Positions 27,826-37,424 of a stretch of DNA of 64,000 bases are shown in pieces. The notes under the pieces were generated by a model. That model was not told where the DNA came from, did not search any database, and saw only the letters and a list, made by a program, of their open reading frames with translations. Each line of letters opens with the position of its first letter. The first letter of the stretch is position 1. The stretch is from JAWKTT01 sp041398965 (GTDB lineage: Bacteria; Planctomycetota; Planctomycetia; Planctomycetales; Planctomycetaceae): contig JAWKTT010000010.1 of NCBI GenBank assembly GCA_041398965.1, forward strand, positions 1-64,000, given 5' to 3'. A program made the position numbers and the translations under genes.

Positions 27826-28443
27826 CTAGCGATTGGCTGTGGCTGCGTACTGCTTGTTGAGGTGAGCGAGCACAGCGTCGGTCAGGTCATCCTGGCCGGT
27901 GTGATAGACAACCTGTCGAGTCATTCGCTGAAGGATTTCCTTCGGGTCTTGCGACTTCTGGACATCTTCGCGGTCGAAGCGGAGGATCAGGGTGTACTTG
28001 TAGTGCTCGGCATAGACTGCGACGGCATCCTGAACTTCGAGGTAGACCTGCTTGTACAGTTCGGCTTCGTCACGAATCTGGTCACGCTGGGCGATGCGCC
28101 CGTATGCTTCCAGGTCGGTCTGCAAACGAACGAGCTGAGCTTCCGACTTCTTGTAGTTGGGGGAATCTGGCTCGTAGGTTCCGAGTTCCTTCTGCAGGGT
28201 CTGCATCTGTTCGATGGTCCCCTGAGCCTTTTCGCGAACCGCCTTCAACTTCTCTTGCAAGGCGACTTGACGCACCTTGAACTTCTCGTAGTTGTTGAAG
28301 ACATGGGCCATGTCGATCAGCCCAATCTGATGAGGAGTTGCGGCAGGCCGAGCGGCTGGCTGTTGCCCCTGGGTCGGTTGAGACCAAAGACACAGGCCTG
28401 TTATGACGGCTGCGATTGTGGTGCAACAGATGACTTTCTTCAC
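27826..28443 (-). CDS. OmpH/Skp-family periplasmic chaperone
   Basis: Skp proteins hold outer-membrane proteins in the periplasm. The 205-residue product has a signal peptide (VICCTTIAAVITGLCLW), the typical IGLIDMAHVFNNYEKFK entry strand, then a long charged coiled coil (residues about 60-140, KLKAVREKAQGTIEQMQ, EAQLVRLQTDLEAYGRI) and the returning DEAELYKQVYLEVQDAV and closing strand YTLILRFD. The gene lies just upstream of lpxC on the same strand, the canonical skp-lpx context. Confidence 0.9.
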   Translation of the reverse strand: MKKVICCTTIAAVITGLCLWSQPTQGQQPAARPAATPHQIGLIDMAHVFNNYEKFKVRQVALQEKLKAVREKAQGTIEQMQTLQKELGTYEPDSPNYKKSEAQLVRLQTDLEAYGRIAQRDQIRDEAELYKQVYLEVQDAVAVYAEHYKYTLILRFDREDVQKSQDPKEILQRMTRQVVYHTGQDDLTDAVLAHLNKQYAATANR

Positions 28444-28699
28444 GGCTAACGCACTCCTTTGCTGTGCCGAGTCGACTGCCGGCCGATGCTGCGGTCGACG
28501 GAAGGACCCTGTTCAGGGGGAAAATTCTGGATTGAGATGCCTGCCATCCAAGACAGGCGGTCCGAACTTTCCCAAACTTTCCAGAATGAGTCAATATGAC
28601 CTTGCTGGGTGTTTTGGTCGGAATGCTGTGGGGTGGCAGAACTTGCCGATGAGCGACGAGGGCTCGTCTTTGCAAACGACGGGCTTTGAATGAGTCACT

Positions 28700-29758
28700 C
28701 TATGAAGTTGGGGACTCTGTCGACTCGATCTTGGTGATCGCCCAGAGAACGGCCTCGCGGACGATGGGGGAAGGGTCGTTTAGACCGATTCGCAGGGGGG
28801 GAAGTGCCGCAGGGTCGTTTGAGTTGCCGAGTCGGATGGCGGCGTTCTGCAGAAGACCCACACGCCCCGATCGCTCCAAAGGTGTCCCTGAAAATCGTTG
28901 TTGAAACTCCGCCTCACTGAGTGCGAAGAGGCTCGGGAGTTCGAGCCGATCGAGCCCAGATTGGGGTAGAAATGCAGGATCGTTCGAGAGGGGAGACTTC
29001 CGATTCCAAGGGCAGACCTCCTGGCAAACATCGCAGCCGAAAACCCATTCCCCCATCCCGTCCCGTAGCGGTTCCGGAATCGATGTTCCTCGTAGTTCGA
29101 TCGTCAGATAGGAGATGCATCGGGTTGCATCAAGCACAAACGGTTCGACAAAAGCGTCGGTCGGACAGGCATCGAGACAGCGAGTACACGTTCCACAATG
29201 AGATGTCTCGTGAGGAGCGTCTGGCGGCAGCGAGATGTCCGTCAGGATGGCGGAGAGCAATAGCCAACTCCCGGCTCGGCGATGGATGAGCATCGTGTTT
29301 TTGCCGAACCATCCGAGTCCTGCCATCCTGGCAAAGTCCCGTTCCAAGAGAGGGGCGGTGTCGACAACCATACGGGTGCGAGCTTGCGGGCGGGCTTCGT
29401 GTAGCAGCGCGGTCAGTGGCTGCATTCGCTCGCGTAAAAGGTCATGATAGTCGCCGCCTCCCCAGGCGTATCGAGCAACGCGGCCCGACGTCGCATCGAC
29501 CGGCGGAGGTTCCACGGTGCGGTAGTTTGTCGCCAGAATAACGATACTTTTCACACCGACCAAAACTCGGCTGGGATTCGCATAGGCGTCAAGTCGACGT
29601 TCGATGTAGTGCATCTCCCCGGCGAATCCGCGTTCGAGCCACTCCTTGAGCGCGGAGACCCCCAGGGGCGTAACAGCCGGGGTGATGCCCACGAGTTCGA
29701 ACCCCAACTCCCGAGCTTTCGCCTTGAGGTTCGCCGCGAGTTCAGTGTCGTTCAACAT
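28700..29758 (-). CDS. queG: Epoxyqueuosine reductase
   Basis: Cobalamin-dependent iron-sulfur enzyme that reduces epoxyqueuosine to queuosine in tRNA. The 352-residue product has the N-terminal FAGEMHYIERR and SIVILATNY motifs, GGGDYHDLLRERM, VVDTAPLLERDFA with the proposed catalytic Asp, GLGWFGKNTMLI, and two 4Fe-4S motifs (CGTCTRCLDACPT and CDVCQEVCPWN). The C-terminal part carries the usual HEAT-like repeat (VGLLQNAAIRLGN). ATG at 29758 gives full family length. Confidence 0.95.
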   Translation of the reverse strand: MLNDTELAANLKAKARELGFELVGITPAVTPLGVSALKEWLERGFAGEMHYIERRLDAYANPSRVLVGVKSIVILATNYRTVEPPPVDATSGRVARYAWGGGDYHDLLRERMQPLTALLHEARPQARTRMVVDTAPLLERDFARMAGLGWFGKNTMLIHRRAGSWLLLSAILTDISLPPDAPHETSHCGTCTRCLDACPTDAFVEPFVLDATRCISYLTIELRGTSIPEPLRDGMGEWVFGCDVCQEVCPWNRKSPLSNDPAFLPQSGLDRLELPSLFALSEAEFQQRFSGTPLERSGRVGLLQNAAIRLGNSNDPAALPPLRIGLNDPSPIVREAVLWAITKIESTESPTS

Positions 29759-29832
29759 GGCGATATCGCGTCGTTGTCATCGCTCGGGAGAGTCATTGAG
29801 ATAACACAGCATCGAGAAACAGATAACATCAC

Positions 29833-30975
29833 TCAGCGAGTGGTGTAGGTGCGGGGCTTTCCTTCGGGGCCGATCTGTACGGTGTACGACTTCGAGTCGG
29901 CTGCGACCGAAGCTTTCACCCAGATTCCATCGCAGTTGACGGTCGGTCCACTGTTGGCGATGTTTTCTTTGGGGGCTTGTTCGTCGTCCGCCAGGTTGAC
30001 GTTGCGATGGAGTTGATACCAGTCCTTCAGCGATTTGACCTCTTTGAGAGTCGCGATGGTCTGCGCGTGCCCCCCCTTCGTTGGCCCGTTGCACATGACA
30101 GCGACGACCGGGTCGATCGCGAGGACGAGGGCGGGATTGTTGCTGTTGGGGAGACCGTGGTGTGTCACCATGAAGAGGTCGACCTGTCCAATGGGGTTGT
30201 TGGGGGTCATCAACTTCCCTTCAATGTTCCAAGTTAAATCGCCGCAACAGAGGAACTTGAAGTCACCGAAAGTCAGGAGCATGGAGACGCTGGCAGCGTT
30301 GTCGGAAGTGTCTTCGTCTTGGGCAACATGTCGATTGGCAAAGGGGTTCGCGGGCCCTTCATTGGGGATGACTTCTCGACTAGCGGTGACCACTTTGATG
30401 TTCAGCGGAGTCTCTTTGGCGTCGAGGTCAAACTTGTCTCCCGCCTTCACGGTAATGGATTCATTCTGCGAGGCAGCCCGGTACTTTGCGATCCGCTCGG
30501 GATACGAACCATCCTCCTTGAGCGTGTCGGGCATTCCGCGGTCCCAGAATTTTTCAATCTCGATTTGAGACGCCAAAGCGGCATGATTGCCGTAGTGATC
30601 GAGATGCCAGTGTGAGACAGCCGCATGATTCAGCTTGGTTTTTCCAGCGACATCTTTGAGGACATGCAAAATACGGTTGAGGTCTCGACCGCCGAGGTCG
30701 GGGTAACCGGAGTCGATCAGAATGGTCTCCCCCACAGGCGTTACAATCAGCGTGGCGGCTCCCCCTTCAACATCAATGAAATAGATGTCCAGTCGCCCAT
30801 CCTTGTCGTCAGCTTGTAGCGTGCCTCCGGTCATGAAGACGACACCGAAGAGGACCATCGCCATCAAGGAGCAGCGCAATAACAGGGACGCCGGTCGATG
30901 TCGTAATTCGGAGGCGAAAGTTGTTTGGGTCAATGTTTCGTGCGCGGACTTTTGGGGAGTCGAATGATGTTTCAT
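29833..30975 (-). CDS. Secreted metallo-beta-lactamase-fold hydrolase (ComEC-like domain)
   Basis: A 380-residue exported protein: a hydrophobic stretch at about residues 31-52 (signal/anchor) is followed by a metallo-beta-lactamase fold. Metal ligands are visible in SHWHLDHYGN (His122, His124, Asp126, His127), with DVEGGAATLIVTPVGETILID before it and the LLTFGDFKFLCCGDLT and VTHHGLPNSNNPALV motifs after, as in ComEC-type hydrolase domains. Substrate unknown. The long N-terminal arm before the membrane segment is unusual and leaves a later start possible. Confidence 0.86.
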   Translation of the reverse strand: MKHHSTPQKSAHETLTQTTFASELRHRPASLLLRCSLMAMVLFGVVFMTGGTLQADDKDGRLDIYFIDVEGGAATLIVTPVGETILIDSGYPDLGGRDLNRILHVLKDVAGKTKLNHAAVSHWHLDHYGNHAALASQIEIEKFWDRGMPDTLKEDGSYPERIAKYRAASQNESITVKAGDKFDLDAKETPLNIKVVTASREVIPNEGPANPFANRHVAQDEDTSDNAASVSMLLTFGDFKFLCCGDLTWNIEGKLMTPNNPIGQVDLFMVTHHGLPNSNNPALVLAIDPVVAVMCNGPTKGGHAQTIATLKEVKSLKDWYQLHRNVNLADDEQAPKENIANSGPTVNCDGIWVKASVAADSKSYTVQIGPEGKPRTYTTR

Positions 30976-31555
30976 GGCGGGAGACCTCTGAAAAGGGCGA
31001 ATCGTGAGTTCGAAAAGTTCTTAGTCGGCAGGGGTCATGTTGACCATCCGATCGCCATCCACTGGAGGCAACCGGCAAGAAACATCGTAACCGATTCTGC
31101 CCCGTTTCGTCTTTCCCGTCACCGCAGACTGATGCCGCCAATCTGAAACTTGAGTCCCGTTTCAATGGGCGGAGGAACTCTCAAAGGCGGCACAATCGGA
31201 CGACCGAAAACGGGAATCAATGCCGGTTGGCCGGTCCTTTCGGAGCGGATTTTGAACCGTCAACTGGAAATTTCTGCACACTCATCGCCTCAAAGTGTGT
31301 GGATTCTGTCAAGATAGAACGGTTATGCAGATGCAGAAGTGGTGGACTGGGGAATGGTGATTCTTACCATTCCGTCTAAGTGGATGAGCGCCCATTGGAG
31401 TGATATGTTACAGTGTGAAGGTATTTTTAACTGAGCTGCTGCCTGAAGGCTGGGTCAACATTCTCCCCCGTCTTCTTGTTGTTACCTGTCGTCACCGGCT
31501 ATGTTTCTGAGGGGGCGCCTCTTGGAATCTGGTGGGGTCGATCCTTCGGTTGACC
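30976..31555. other. Intergenic region between divergent genes
   Basis: About 580 bases separating the minus-strand metallo-hydrolase and the plus-strand kinase. No ORF with family resemblance, no recognised RNA. It must hold promoters for both neighbours, but none could be assigned confidently. Confidence 0.45.
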
Positions 31556-34500
31556 ATGAAAATCTCCTTTGACTCGTTCGTCGCCGTGCTGAAGCGCAGC
31601 GGTCTGGTGACCGCTGAACAGCTGAAGGTATTGACCGACGAATTTCGGAGTCAAAATGGAGACGACTCGGAAGGACGGCCATTCGGCGAGTTTCTTGTTC
31701 AAAAGAAGCTACTGACGTTGTGGCAAATCGACAAACTCTTGCAGGGGAAACACAAGGGGTTTTTCCTTGGCAAGTACCGACTTTTGTCGCTTCTGGGGAA
31801 GGGAGGGATGAGTTCGGTTTACCTGGCCGAGCACGTCCTGATGCGTCGTCGCTGTGCGATCAAAGTGCTCCCCGCCAAACGGGTGAATGACACGTCCTAT
31901 CTCGGGCGGTTCCATCGCGAGGCTCAGGCGGTCGCGTCGCTGGACCATCCGAATATCGTGCGAGCCTATGATGTCGACCATGAAATCGATGGCAACGTCG
32001 AGATTCACTTTCTCGTGATGGAATTCGTCGATGGAGGAACGCTGCTGGAACTGGTTCAGAAAGAGGGACCTCTCAACCCTGTTGACGCAGCCGAATACAT
32101 TCGACAATCGGCACTGGGCCTCGACAACGCTCACCGTTCCGGGCTGATTCATCGGGACATCAAACCGGGCAACCTGCTGATCGACAAGCAGGGAATCGTC
32201 AAGGTGATGGACCTGGGACTCGCCCGCTTCTATCAGCCGGACGAAAAGGGTGACGGAGCCGGGGGAGAGTCGCTCACCCTTCAATACGATGAAAAAGTGC
32301 TCGGGACCGCCGACTACCTGGCTCCCGAACAGGCAGTCGACAGTCACGATATCGATGCTCGGGCCGACATCTACAGCTTGGGTTGTACGCTCTATTTCCT
32401 CTTGTGTGGTCACCCCCCTTTTACGCAAGGGACTCTGGCACAGCGACTCCTCGCACATCAAACCAAAGATCCAAACCCAATCGACCAAGAGCGTCCCGGC
32501 CTCCCTCCATCGATGGCTGTCATCGTCAAGAAAATGATGGCAAAGAAAAAGGAAGACCGTTACCCCACCGCACTGGCCGTTGCCGAAGAATTGACCAACT
32601 GGCTGCAACGATTCGGGGGTGATCGCTGGATCGCACTGCGAGATCGGTCCGGAACCATGGGGGGCGAGCTTCCGCTCTCTGGTTCCGGGACATTGTCCCC
32701 GATTTATGTTGGGGACACGACGATATCAACTCCGGCTCCCCCCGCCGTTTCGTCCCCCACTCCGACAACCCCTGCAGGGACAGTCGTGCCGGAGGTCGTG
32801 GAACACAAAGTCACAAATGACCCCCGTACCAAAGGGAAGCCCGCTGCCGGCTGGAGAAATCGAGCCACTGGAGGGACAGCCGCACCGACTTCATCCCCAT
32901 CGACGCCTCCAGCAACACAAGTCCCTCCCGCACCTCATGGTCCCACAGGCAAGGCTCCCACACAAGTTAACACCCCGCCAGTTGTCGCGCCGCCACGAAC
33001 GGTTCATACTGACACATCGCAGCCACAGGCACCTGTTTCGGCTCCTCCGACGCCATCTCGCCCGACAACGACGACAACCTTGCCGAAACCTCCTGGGGCT
33101 TCCAACGCAACCTCTCCTTCTCGCACTCCCGCTCCACCACCAACGACGGTCCCCAAACCATCCACGAAGTTGAAAAAGGGAGCGGAACTCCCGGTCGTTG
33201 AAGCGATTCCCGTTGTCGAACCGGAACCACCAACTCGTCCAACACCGTCTTCTCTCCCGCCCGTCGCTCCGTCTGCCGATACGATTCCCGAAGCGGAGCC
33301 GATTGTCGCGGCACCTTCAACTTCGGCCCCCTCGACTGCTGCCGACGTGAATCCTCTGACGGATTTCTTCAGCAACCTTTCGTCGAGTCAGGACGACATT
33401 CCGATCATGACGACACCTCCGGGACAATCGGGGGAGACTCGTTCAGAATCGTTCGCACTGGTAACCGACTCATCCATCAAGCTGACTCGGGGGAGCAAAT
33501 CGCCGTCGTCGAAAACAATTGGTCGCGATTCGATCGCCGTCGCTGAACCTGTGGCAACTGCGGAACCCGCAACTTCGTCAATGAGTGGGGGAGCGTCATC
33601 GATCACAAAGCAACCCGTAACCTCCCGTGGTCTAAGTGGGTTGATGCAGCGAATGAATCGCCAGACGCTACTGATTGTGGTTGCCGCAATCTTGCTGCTA
33701 CTCGCGGTCGTGTTGACCATCCTATTGTGGCCAGACGGGGAGGAAACACCGGTGGTGAATGCCGGGACCAATCCAGCCGCTTCGGCAGTTGCTGCGGGGC
33801 CTGTTGCTGGGGAAGTAATCACCGTCGGTCCTACGGGACACTTCACGACAATCACAGCCGCACTCGAATTCGTCTGGAAGAACTTTCATCCCCTTGACTC
33901 CGAACAGATTCAAGTCATCAAGGTGGCAGGGGGAGCAGTGTACCCCGAACGCATCGTTGTGGATGCGACCGACTTTTCCGTCGTTGGGAGTCGCCTGATC
34001 CACATCGTTTCCGAAGGAGAGTCCCCGGCCATTTTGCGTCCGACTGGAACCGAGCCGATCATCTATTTGAACCAGGCATTTGGCATCACGATTGAAGGCT
34101 TTCATGTCGACGCGGCCGGTAAGCCCGTCGCCGTTCGCATCTCGAACGTTACCAACCGCTGTGAACTCAAGAGCTTGAAAGTCACCGGTTTTCAGGAGAA
34201 GGGGGTTGACGCGAATGGCTTCATTGGGACGTCGTCGGGGCGTACTCTGGTCAATCAACTGCGGCTCGTTGCGGGCAGCGCCAATGCGGTCTGCATACAC
34301 TTTTCAGGTTTCTCAGAGAGCAGTCACTTCGACGTGACCGATTCGATCATGCAGGGCCCAGCGGTCGCAGGTATACAGTTTGAAACGTCGATCGAAGACA
34401 TCCATGTCGAGCGATGTCGATTCATGAATTTGAAGTCTGCCGTGCAGTTCTCTGCCACGGGTTATCGCATCACGGAGTGGCAGTTCCACAACAACACACT

Positions 34501-34867
34501 GCATCGAACGGGAAGAGGGATCGTGTTTGACGAACCTCCCGTATCGGGGAATCGGGTTCGCATCTTCAAGAACTTGTTCACCGAAATGTCGGGTCCCGGT
34601 GCCGAAACTCTTGGCGACGTTGCAAAGCTGGGCGGCCTCCTCGGCGGCGGCGGAGCCAACTACAACGTGACCACACGAACCGATCCTCCGACCGCACAAG
34701 AGTGGGACATCTTCAGTGGCAAAGGAAGCCGGGGCACGTTGACCGTCGATTACGTGTCGACCGCTCCTGAGTCGCCGGACTTCCTCAAACCGAAAGGGGA
34801 CTCCCTGACTTCGGCCGCCGCCGGTGCCCCCGAACCCGACCCCTACATCGGAGCAATCAAGCCTTGA
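31556..34867 (+). CDS. Serine/threonine protein kinase with membrane segment and beta-helix domain
   Basis: A 1103-residue Hanks-type kinase. Catalytic features: glycine loop GKGGMSSVY (about 81), Lys103 (CAIKVLP), Glu122 region (HREAQAVASL), HRDIKPGN (199-206, catalytic Asp201), and DLG in place of DFG (219-221). Upstream is a small helical module typical of planctomycete kinases (LLTLWQIDKLLQGK). Then comes a long Pro/Thr-rich linker, one membrane helix near residue 712 (LLIVVAAILLLLAVVLTILLW) and an extracytoplasmic right-handed beta-helix domain (residues about 770-1030). It is likely a transmembrane receptor kinase with the beta-helix as sensor (inferred). ATG at 31556 is favoured. Confidence 0.93.
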   Translation: MKISFDSFVAVLKRSGLVTAEQLKVLTDEFRSQNGDDSEGRPFGEFLVQKKLLTLWQIDKLLQGKHKGFFLGKYRLLSLLGKGGMSSVYLAEHVLMRRRCAIKVLPAKRVNDTSYLGRFHREAQAVASLDHPNIVRAYDVDHEIDGNVEIHFLVMEFVDGGTLLELVQKEGPLNPVDAAEYIRQSALGLDNAHRSGLIHRDIKPGNLLIDKQGIVKVMDLGLARFYQPDEKGDGAGGESLTLQYDEKVLGTADYLAPEQAVDSHDIDARADIYSLGCTLYFLLCGHPPFTQGTLAQRLLAHQTKDPNPIDQERPGLPPSMAVIVKKMMAKKKEDRYPTALAVAEELTNWLQRFGGDRWIALRDRSGTMGGELPLSGSGTLSPIYVGDTTISTPAPPAVSSPTPTTPAGTVVPEVVEHKVTNDPRTKGKPAAGWRNRATGGTAAPTSSPSTPPATQVPPAPHGPTGKAPTQVNTPPVVAPPRTVHTDTSQPQAPVSAPPTPSRPTTTTTLPKPPGASNATSPSRTPAPPPTTVPKPSTKLKKGAELPVVEAIPVVEPEPPTRPTPSSLPPVAPSADTIPEAEPIVAAPSTSAPSTAADVNPLTDFFSNLSSSQDDIPIMTTPPGQSGETRSESFALVTDSSIKLTRGSKSPSSKTIGRDSIAVAEPVATAEPATSSMSGGASSITKQPVTSRGLSGLMQRMNRQTLLIVVAAILLLLAVVLTILLWPDGEETPVVNAGTNPAASAVAAGPVAGEVITVGPTGHFTTITAALEFVWKNFHPLDSEQIQVIKVAGGAVYPERIVVDATDFSVVGSRLIHIVSEGESPAILRPTGTEPIIYLNQAFGITIEGFHVDAAGKPVAVRISNVTNRCELKSLKVTGFQEKGVDANGFIGTSSGRTLVNQLRLVAGSANAVCIHFSGFSESSHFDVTDSIMQGPAVAGIQFETSIEDIHVERCRFMNLKSAVQFSATGYRITEWQFHNNTLHRTGRGIVFDEPPVSGNRVRIFKNLFTEMSGPGAETLGDVAKLGGLLGGGGANYNVTTRTDPPTAQEWDIFSGKGSRGTLTVDYVSTAPESPDFLKPKGDSLTSAAAGAPEPDPYIGAIKP

Positions 34868-34981
34868 GCATTGCCCGAGCCAGCCGGGAAGAACTCGGGT
34901 GAGGTTGACTGCCACGGTGTTCGTAACGACGATGTGGTGTGACCGAATTTCAAGTGGTACGCCTTCCGCCCGGAGATCACG

Positions 34982-37291
34982 ATGACCGCGCGAGCAGATC
35001 AACTGATGATGTTTGCGAACTGCGAACGGTGCGACATGTTGAGTTATCCGTCGGTATCATTTGTGGGTCGTCCCATCGTTCGCTGTTGTCGTTGGCTGTT
35101 GTCGCTCTTCGTTTTAATGCAACTCGTGGGGCCGGGTGAACTGTTCGCTGCCGAGCCTGTCGACTTTGCAACGGAGATTCAGCCGTTGCTCACACGATAC
35201 GGCTGCAATGCAGGAGCGTGTCACGGAAAACAACGAGGGCAGAACGGGTTCCAGTTGTCGTTGCTCGGTTTCGATGACGACTTCGATCACAAATCGCTCG
35301 TCGCGGAAGGTCGGGGGCGACGAGTCTCACTCTCCCGGCCCGAATCGAGCCTGTTGCTGACCAAACCGACGGGCGTACTTCCTCACGGCGGCGGCGTGCG
35401 TCTGCGGGCCGATGCTCCCGAGTATCGGTTGCTGCTCCGCTGGATTCAACAAGGGGCTACTCGCGGAGTGGCGGGCCGTCCGTCGCTGCTGCGAATTTCG
35501 GTCGCCCCGACTGCCCGACGATTCGCACAGGGAGAGACGCAACCGCTCATCGTGACGGCTCACTGGAGCGACAATTCGACGAGCGATGTCACTCCCATCA
35601 CGACGTTCCAATCAAGTGAATCGGCGATCGCTCAAGTGAACGAAGGCGGGCTGGTCACTGCGGGGCCGGTCATTGGCGAAGCGGCCGTCATGGCTCGGTT
35701 TCTCGGTCAATTTGCGATCTTCACCGCGTCGGTTCCATTCCCCGGCGAAGTCGATCCTGCGTTGTATGCGAAGCTGCCGCGGGTCAATTTCATCGATGAC
35801 TTTCTGTGGGCGGGACATCAGCGATTGGGACTACTCCCTTCTGCCCCCGCCAACGATGCGACGTTTCTTCGACGGGCGACCATCGACATCATCGGCCGTC
35901 TCCCGACAGTGGCCGAAGCGGAAGCGTTTTTGAAGGATACGTCTCCCCATCGACGGGAGACGCTTGTCGAACAACTGCTCGCGCATCCCGAGTATGCCGA
36001 GCACTGGGCGAACAAGTGGGCCGACCTGTTACGACCGAATCCGTATCACGTCGGCATCAAGGCAACGCTCAACTATGACGCATGGATTCGCGATGCGTTC
36101 CGACGCAACCAGCCGTATGACGAGTTCGTCCGCGAACTGCTGACGGCAGAAGGGAGTACCTTCAAGAACGGGAACGTCACGCTGTTCCGTGATCGGCGTG
36201 CTCCCGAAGAGATCACCACGCTGGTGAGTCAGCTATTTCTCGGCGTCCGGCTCGAATGTGCGAAGTGCCACCATCATCCGTTCGAGGTCTACGGTCAGGA
36301 AGACTTCTACAGTTTCGCTGCCTACTTCGCCAAACTCGGTCGTAAGGGGACCGGCATCTCGGCCCCGATTTCGGGATCGGAAGAGTTCGTCTATGCCTCC
36401 GAAAAAGGGGAAGTCAAACACCCGTTGACCGGTGCCGTGCTCTCTCCCCGCCCCCTCTTCGGGCCGGAGCGAGATGCGATCAAGAACGCTTCGGGTGAGG
36501 CCGTCGTCGCCGTTCGGGATCCGCGTACCGAATTGGCACGCTGGATCACCGCCCCTGAGAACACCTTCTTTGCTCAAACGATGGCGAACCGTGTCTGGGC
36601 CGATCTGATGGGGATTGGATTGGTCGAGCCCGTCGATGACTTGCGATCGACGAATCCTCCCGTCAACGGGCCTCTCTTGGAAGCGTTAGGACGCGACTTT
36701 GCGGAACATGATTTCGACATCAAGCATCTGATTCGCCGCATCGTGCTGTCTCATGCCTACGGGCTCAGTTCGATTCCGAACGAACGGAACGTCGTCGACA
36801 CCCGACACTACTCGCGTCACTACCGACAACGACTGCGGGCCGAAGTGTTGCTGGACTCGCTCTGCGAGATCACCGGTCAGCCCGAAACCTTTTCCGCGAT
36901 GCCGGAAGGTTCACTCGCCCGAGAGCTGTGGACACATCGCATCAGTTCGCTGTTTCTCGACGCGTACGGTCGCCCCGATCCGAATCAGGACCCTCCGTGT
37001 GAACGGACGACCGAGCCAACCGTCGTGCAGACGCTGCATCTGATGAACTCTGACAACCTTTTTCGGAAAGTCACCTCTGATTCCGGACGGGCCGCGGAAT
37101 TGGCGAAGAGCGAACGTTCCCCCACCGAAATCGTCACCTACCTCTATCTTTCCATTTATTCACGAGTTCCGACCGAAGAAGAATTGCGTATAGGTGTCGG
37201 CTTATACGATAATGAAGGGAGCCGACGTCAGGCGACGGAAGACCTGATGTGGGCGATGATCAACACTCCGGAGTTCGTTTTCAAAGACTAA
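34982..37291 (+). CDS. DUF1549/DUF1553 protein with cytochrome-like N-terminus and Ig-like insert
   Basis: Planctomycete exported protein. After a signal segment (WLLSLFVLMQLVGPGELFA), the cytochrome-like PSCyt domain has C-N-A-G-A-C-H-G (Cys75). A bacterial Ig-like (BIG2) domain follows (PLIVTAHWSDNSTSDVTP), then DUF1549 (FLRRATIDIIGRLPTVAEAE, HWANKWADLLR) with the CAKCHHHPF motif (Cys426, Cys429, His430), then DUF1553 (FFAQTMANRVWADLMGIGLV). Length of 769 residues is normal. Later starts at 35006, 35009 or 35036 would shorten the N-terminus. It leads a three-gene cluster with DUF1501 and a PPC protein. Confidence 0.93.
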   Translation: MTARADQLMMFANCERCDMLSYPSVSFVGRPIVRCCRWLLSLFVLMQLVGPGELFAAEPVDFATEIQPLLTRYGCNAGACHGKQRGQNGFQLSLLGFDDDFDHKSLVAEGRGRRVSLSRPESSLLLTKPTGVLPHGGGVRLRADAPEYRLLLRWIQQGATRGVAGRPSLLRISVAPTARRFAQGETQPLIVTAHWSDNSTSDVTPITTFQSSESAIAQVNEGGLVTAGPVIGEAAVMARFLGQFAIFTASVPFPGEVDPALYAKLPRVNFIDDFLWAGHQRLGLLPSAPANDATFLRRATIDIIGRLPTVAEAEAFLKDTSPHRRETLVEQLLAHPEYAEHWANKWADLLRPNPYHVGIKATLNYDAWIRDAFRRNQPYDEFVRELLTAEGSTFKNGNVTLFRDRRAPEEITTLVSQLFLGVRLECAKCHHHPFEVYGQEDFYSFAAYFAKLGRKGTGISAPISGSEEFVYASEKGEVKHPLTGAVLSPRPLFGPERDAIKNASGEAVVAVRDPRTELARWITAPENTFFAQTMANRVWADLMGIGLVEPVDDLRSTNPPVNGPLLEALGRDFAEHDFDIKHLIRRIVLSHAYGLSSIPNERNVVDTRHYSRHYRQRLRAEVLLDSLCEITGQPETFSAMPEGSLARELWTHRISSLFLDAYGRPDPNQDPPCERTTEPTVVQTLHLMNSDNLFRKVTSDSGRAAELAKSERSPTEIVTYLYLSIYSRVPTEEELRIGVGLYDNEGSRRQATEDLMWAMINTPEFVFKD

Positions 37292-37311
37292 ATGATCCCC
37301 CTCGGGTTGGG

Positions 37312-37334
37312 GCCCATGGACGCAGTCCGTGGGC
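37312..37334. repeat. Palindrome between DUF1549 and DUF1501 genes
   Basis: GCCCATGGAC-GCA-GTCCGTGGGC, a 10-bp stem with one mismatch. It lies about 20 bases past the stop of the first gene. It may reduce read-through or belong to a repeat family. Confidence 0.65.
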
Positions 37335-37424
37335 TTGACCGAGAGACCTTCCCCTGTAAATCCCACCATTTTTCGCCAGACGGCCGCCTCACTGCCGTCG
37401 TCACTGCCAGCCTCAAGGTGACTG

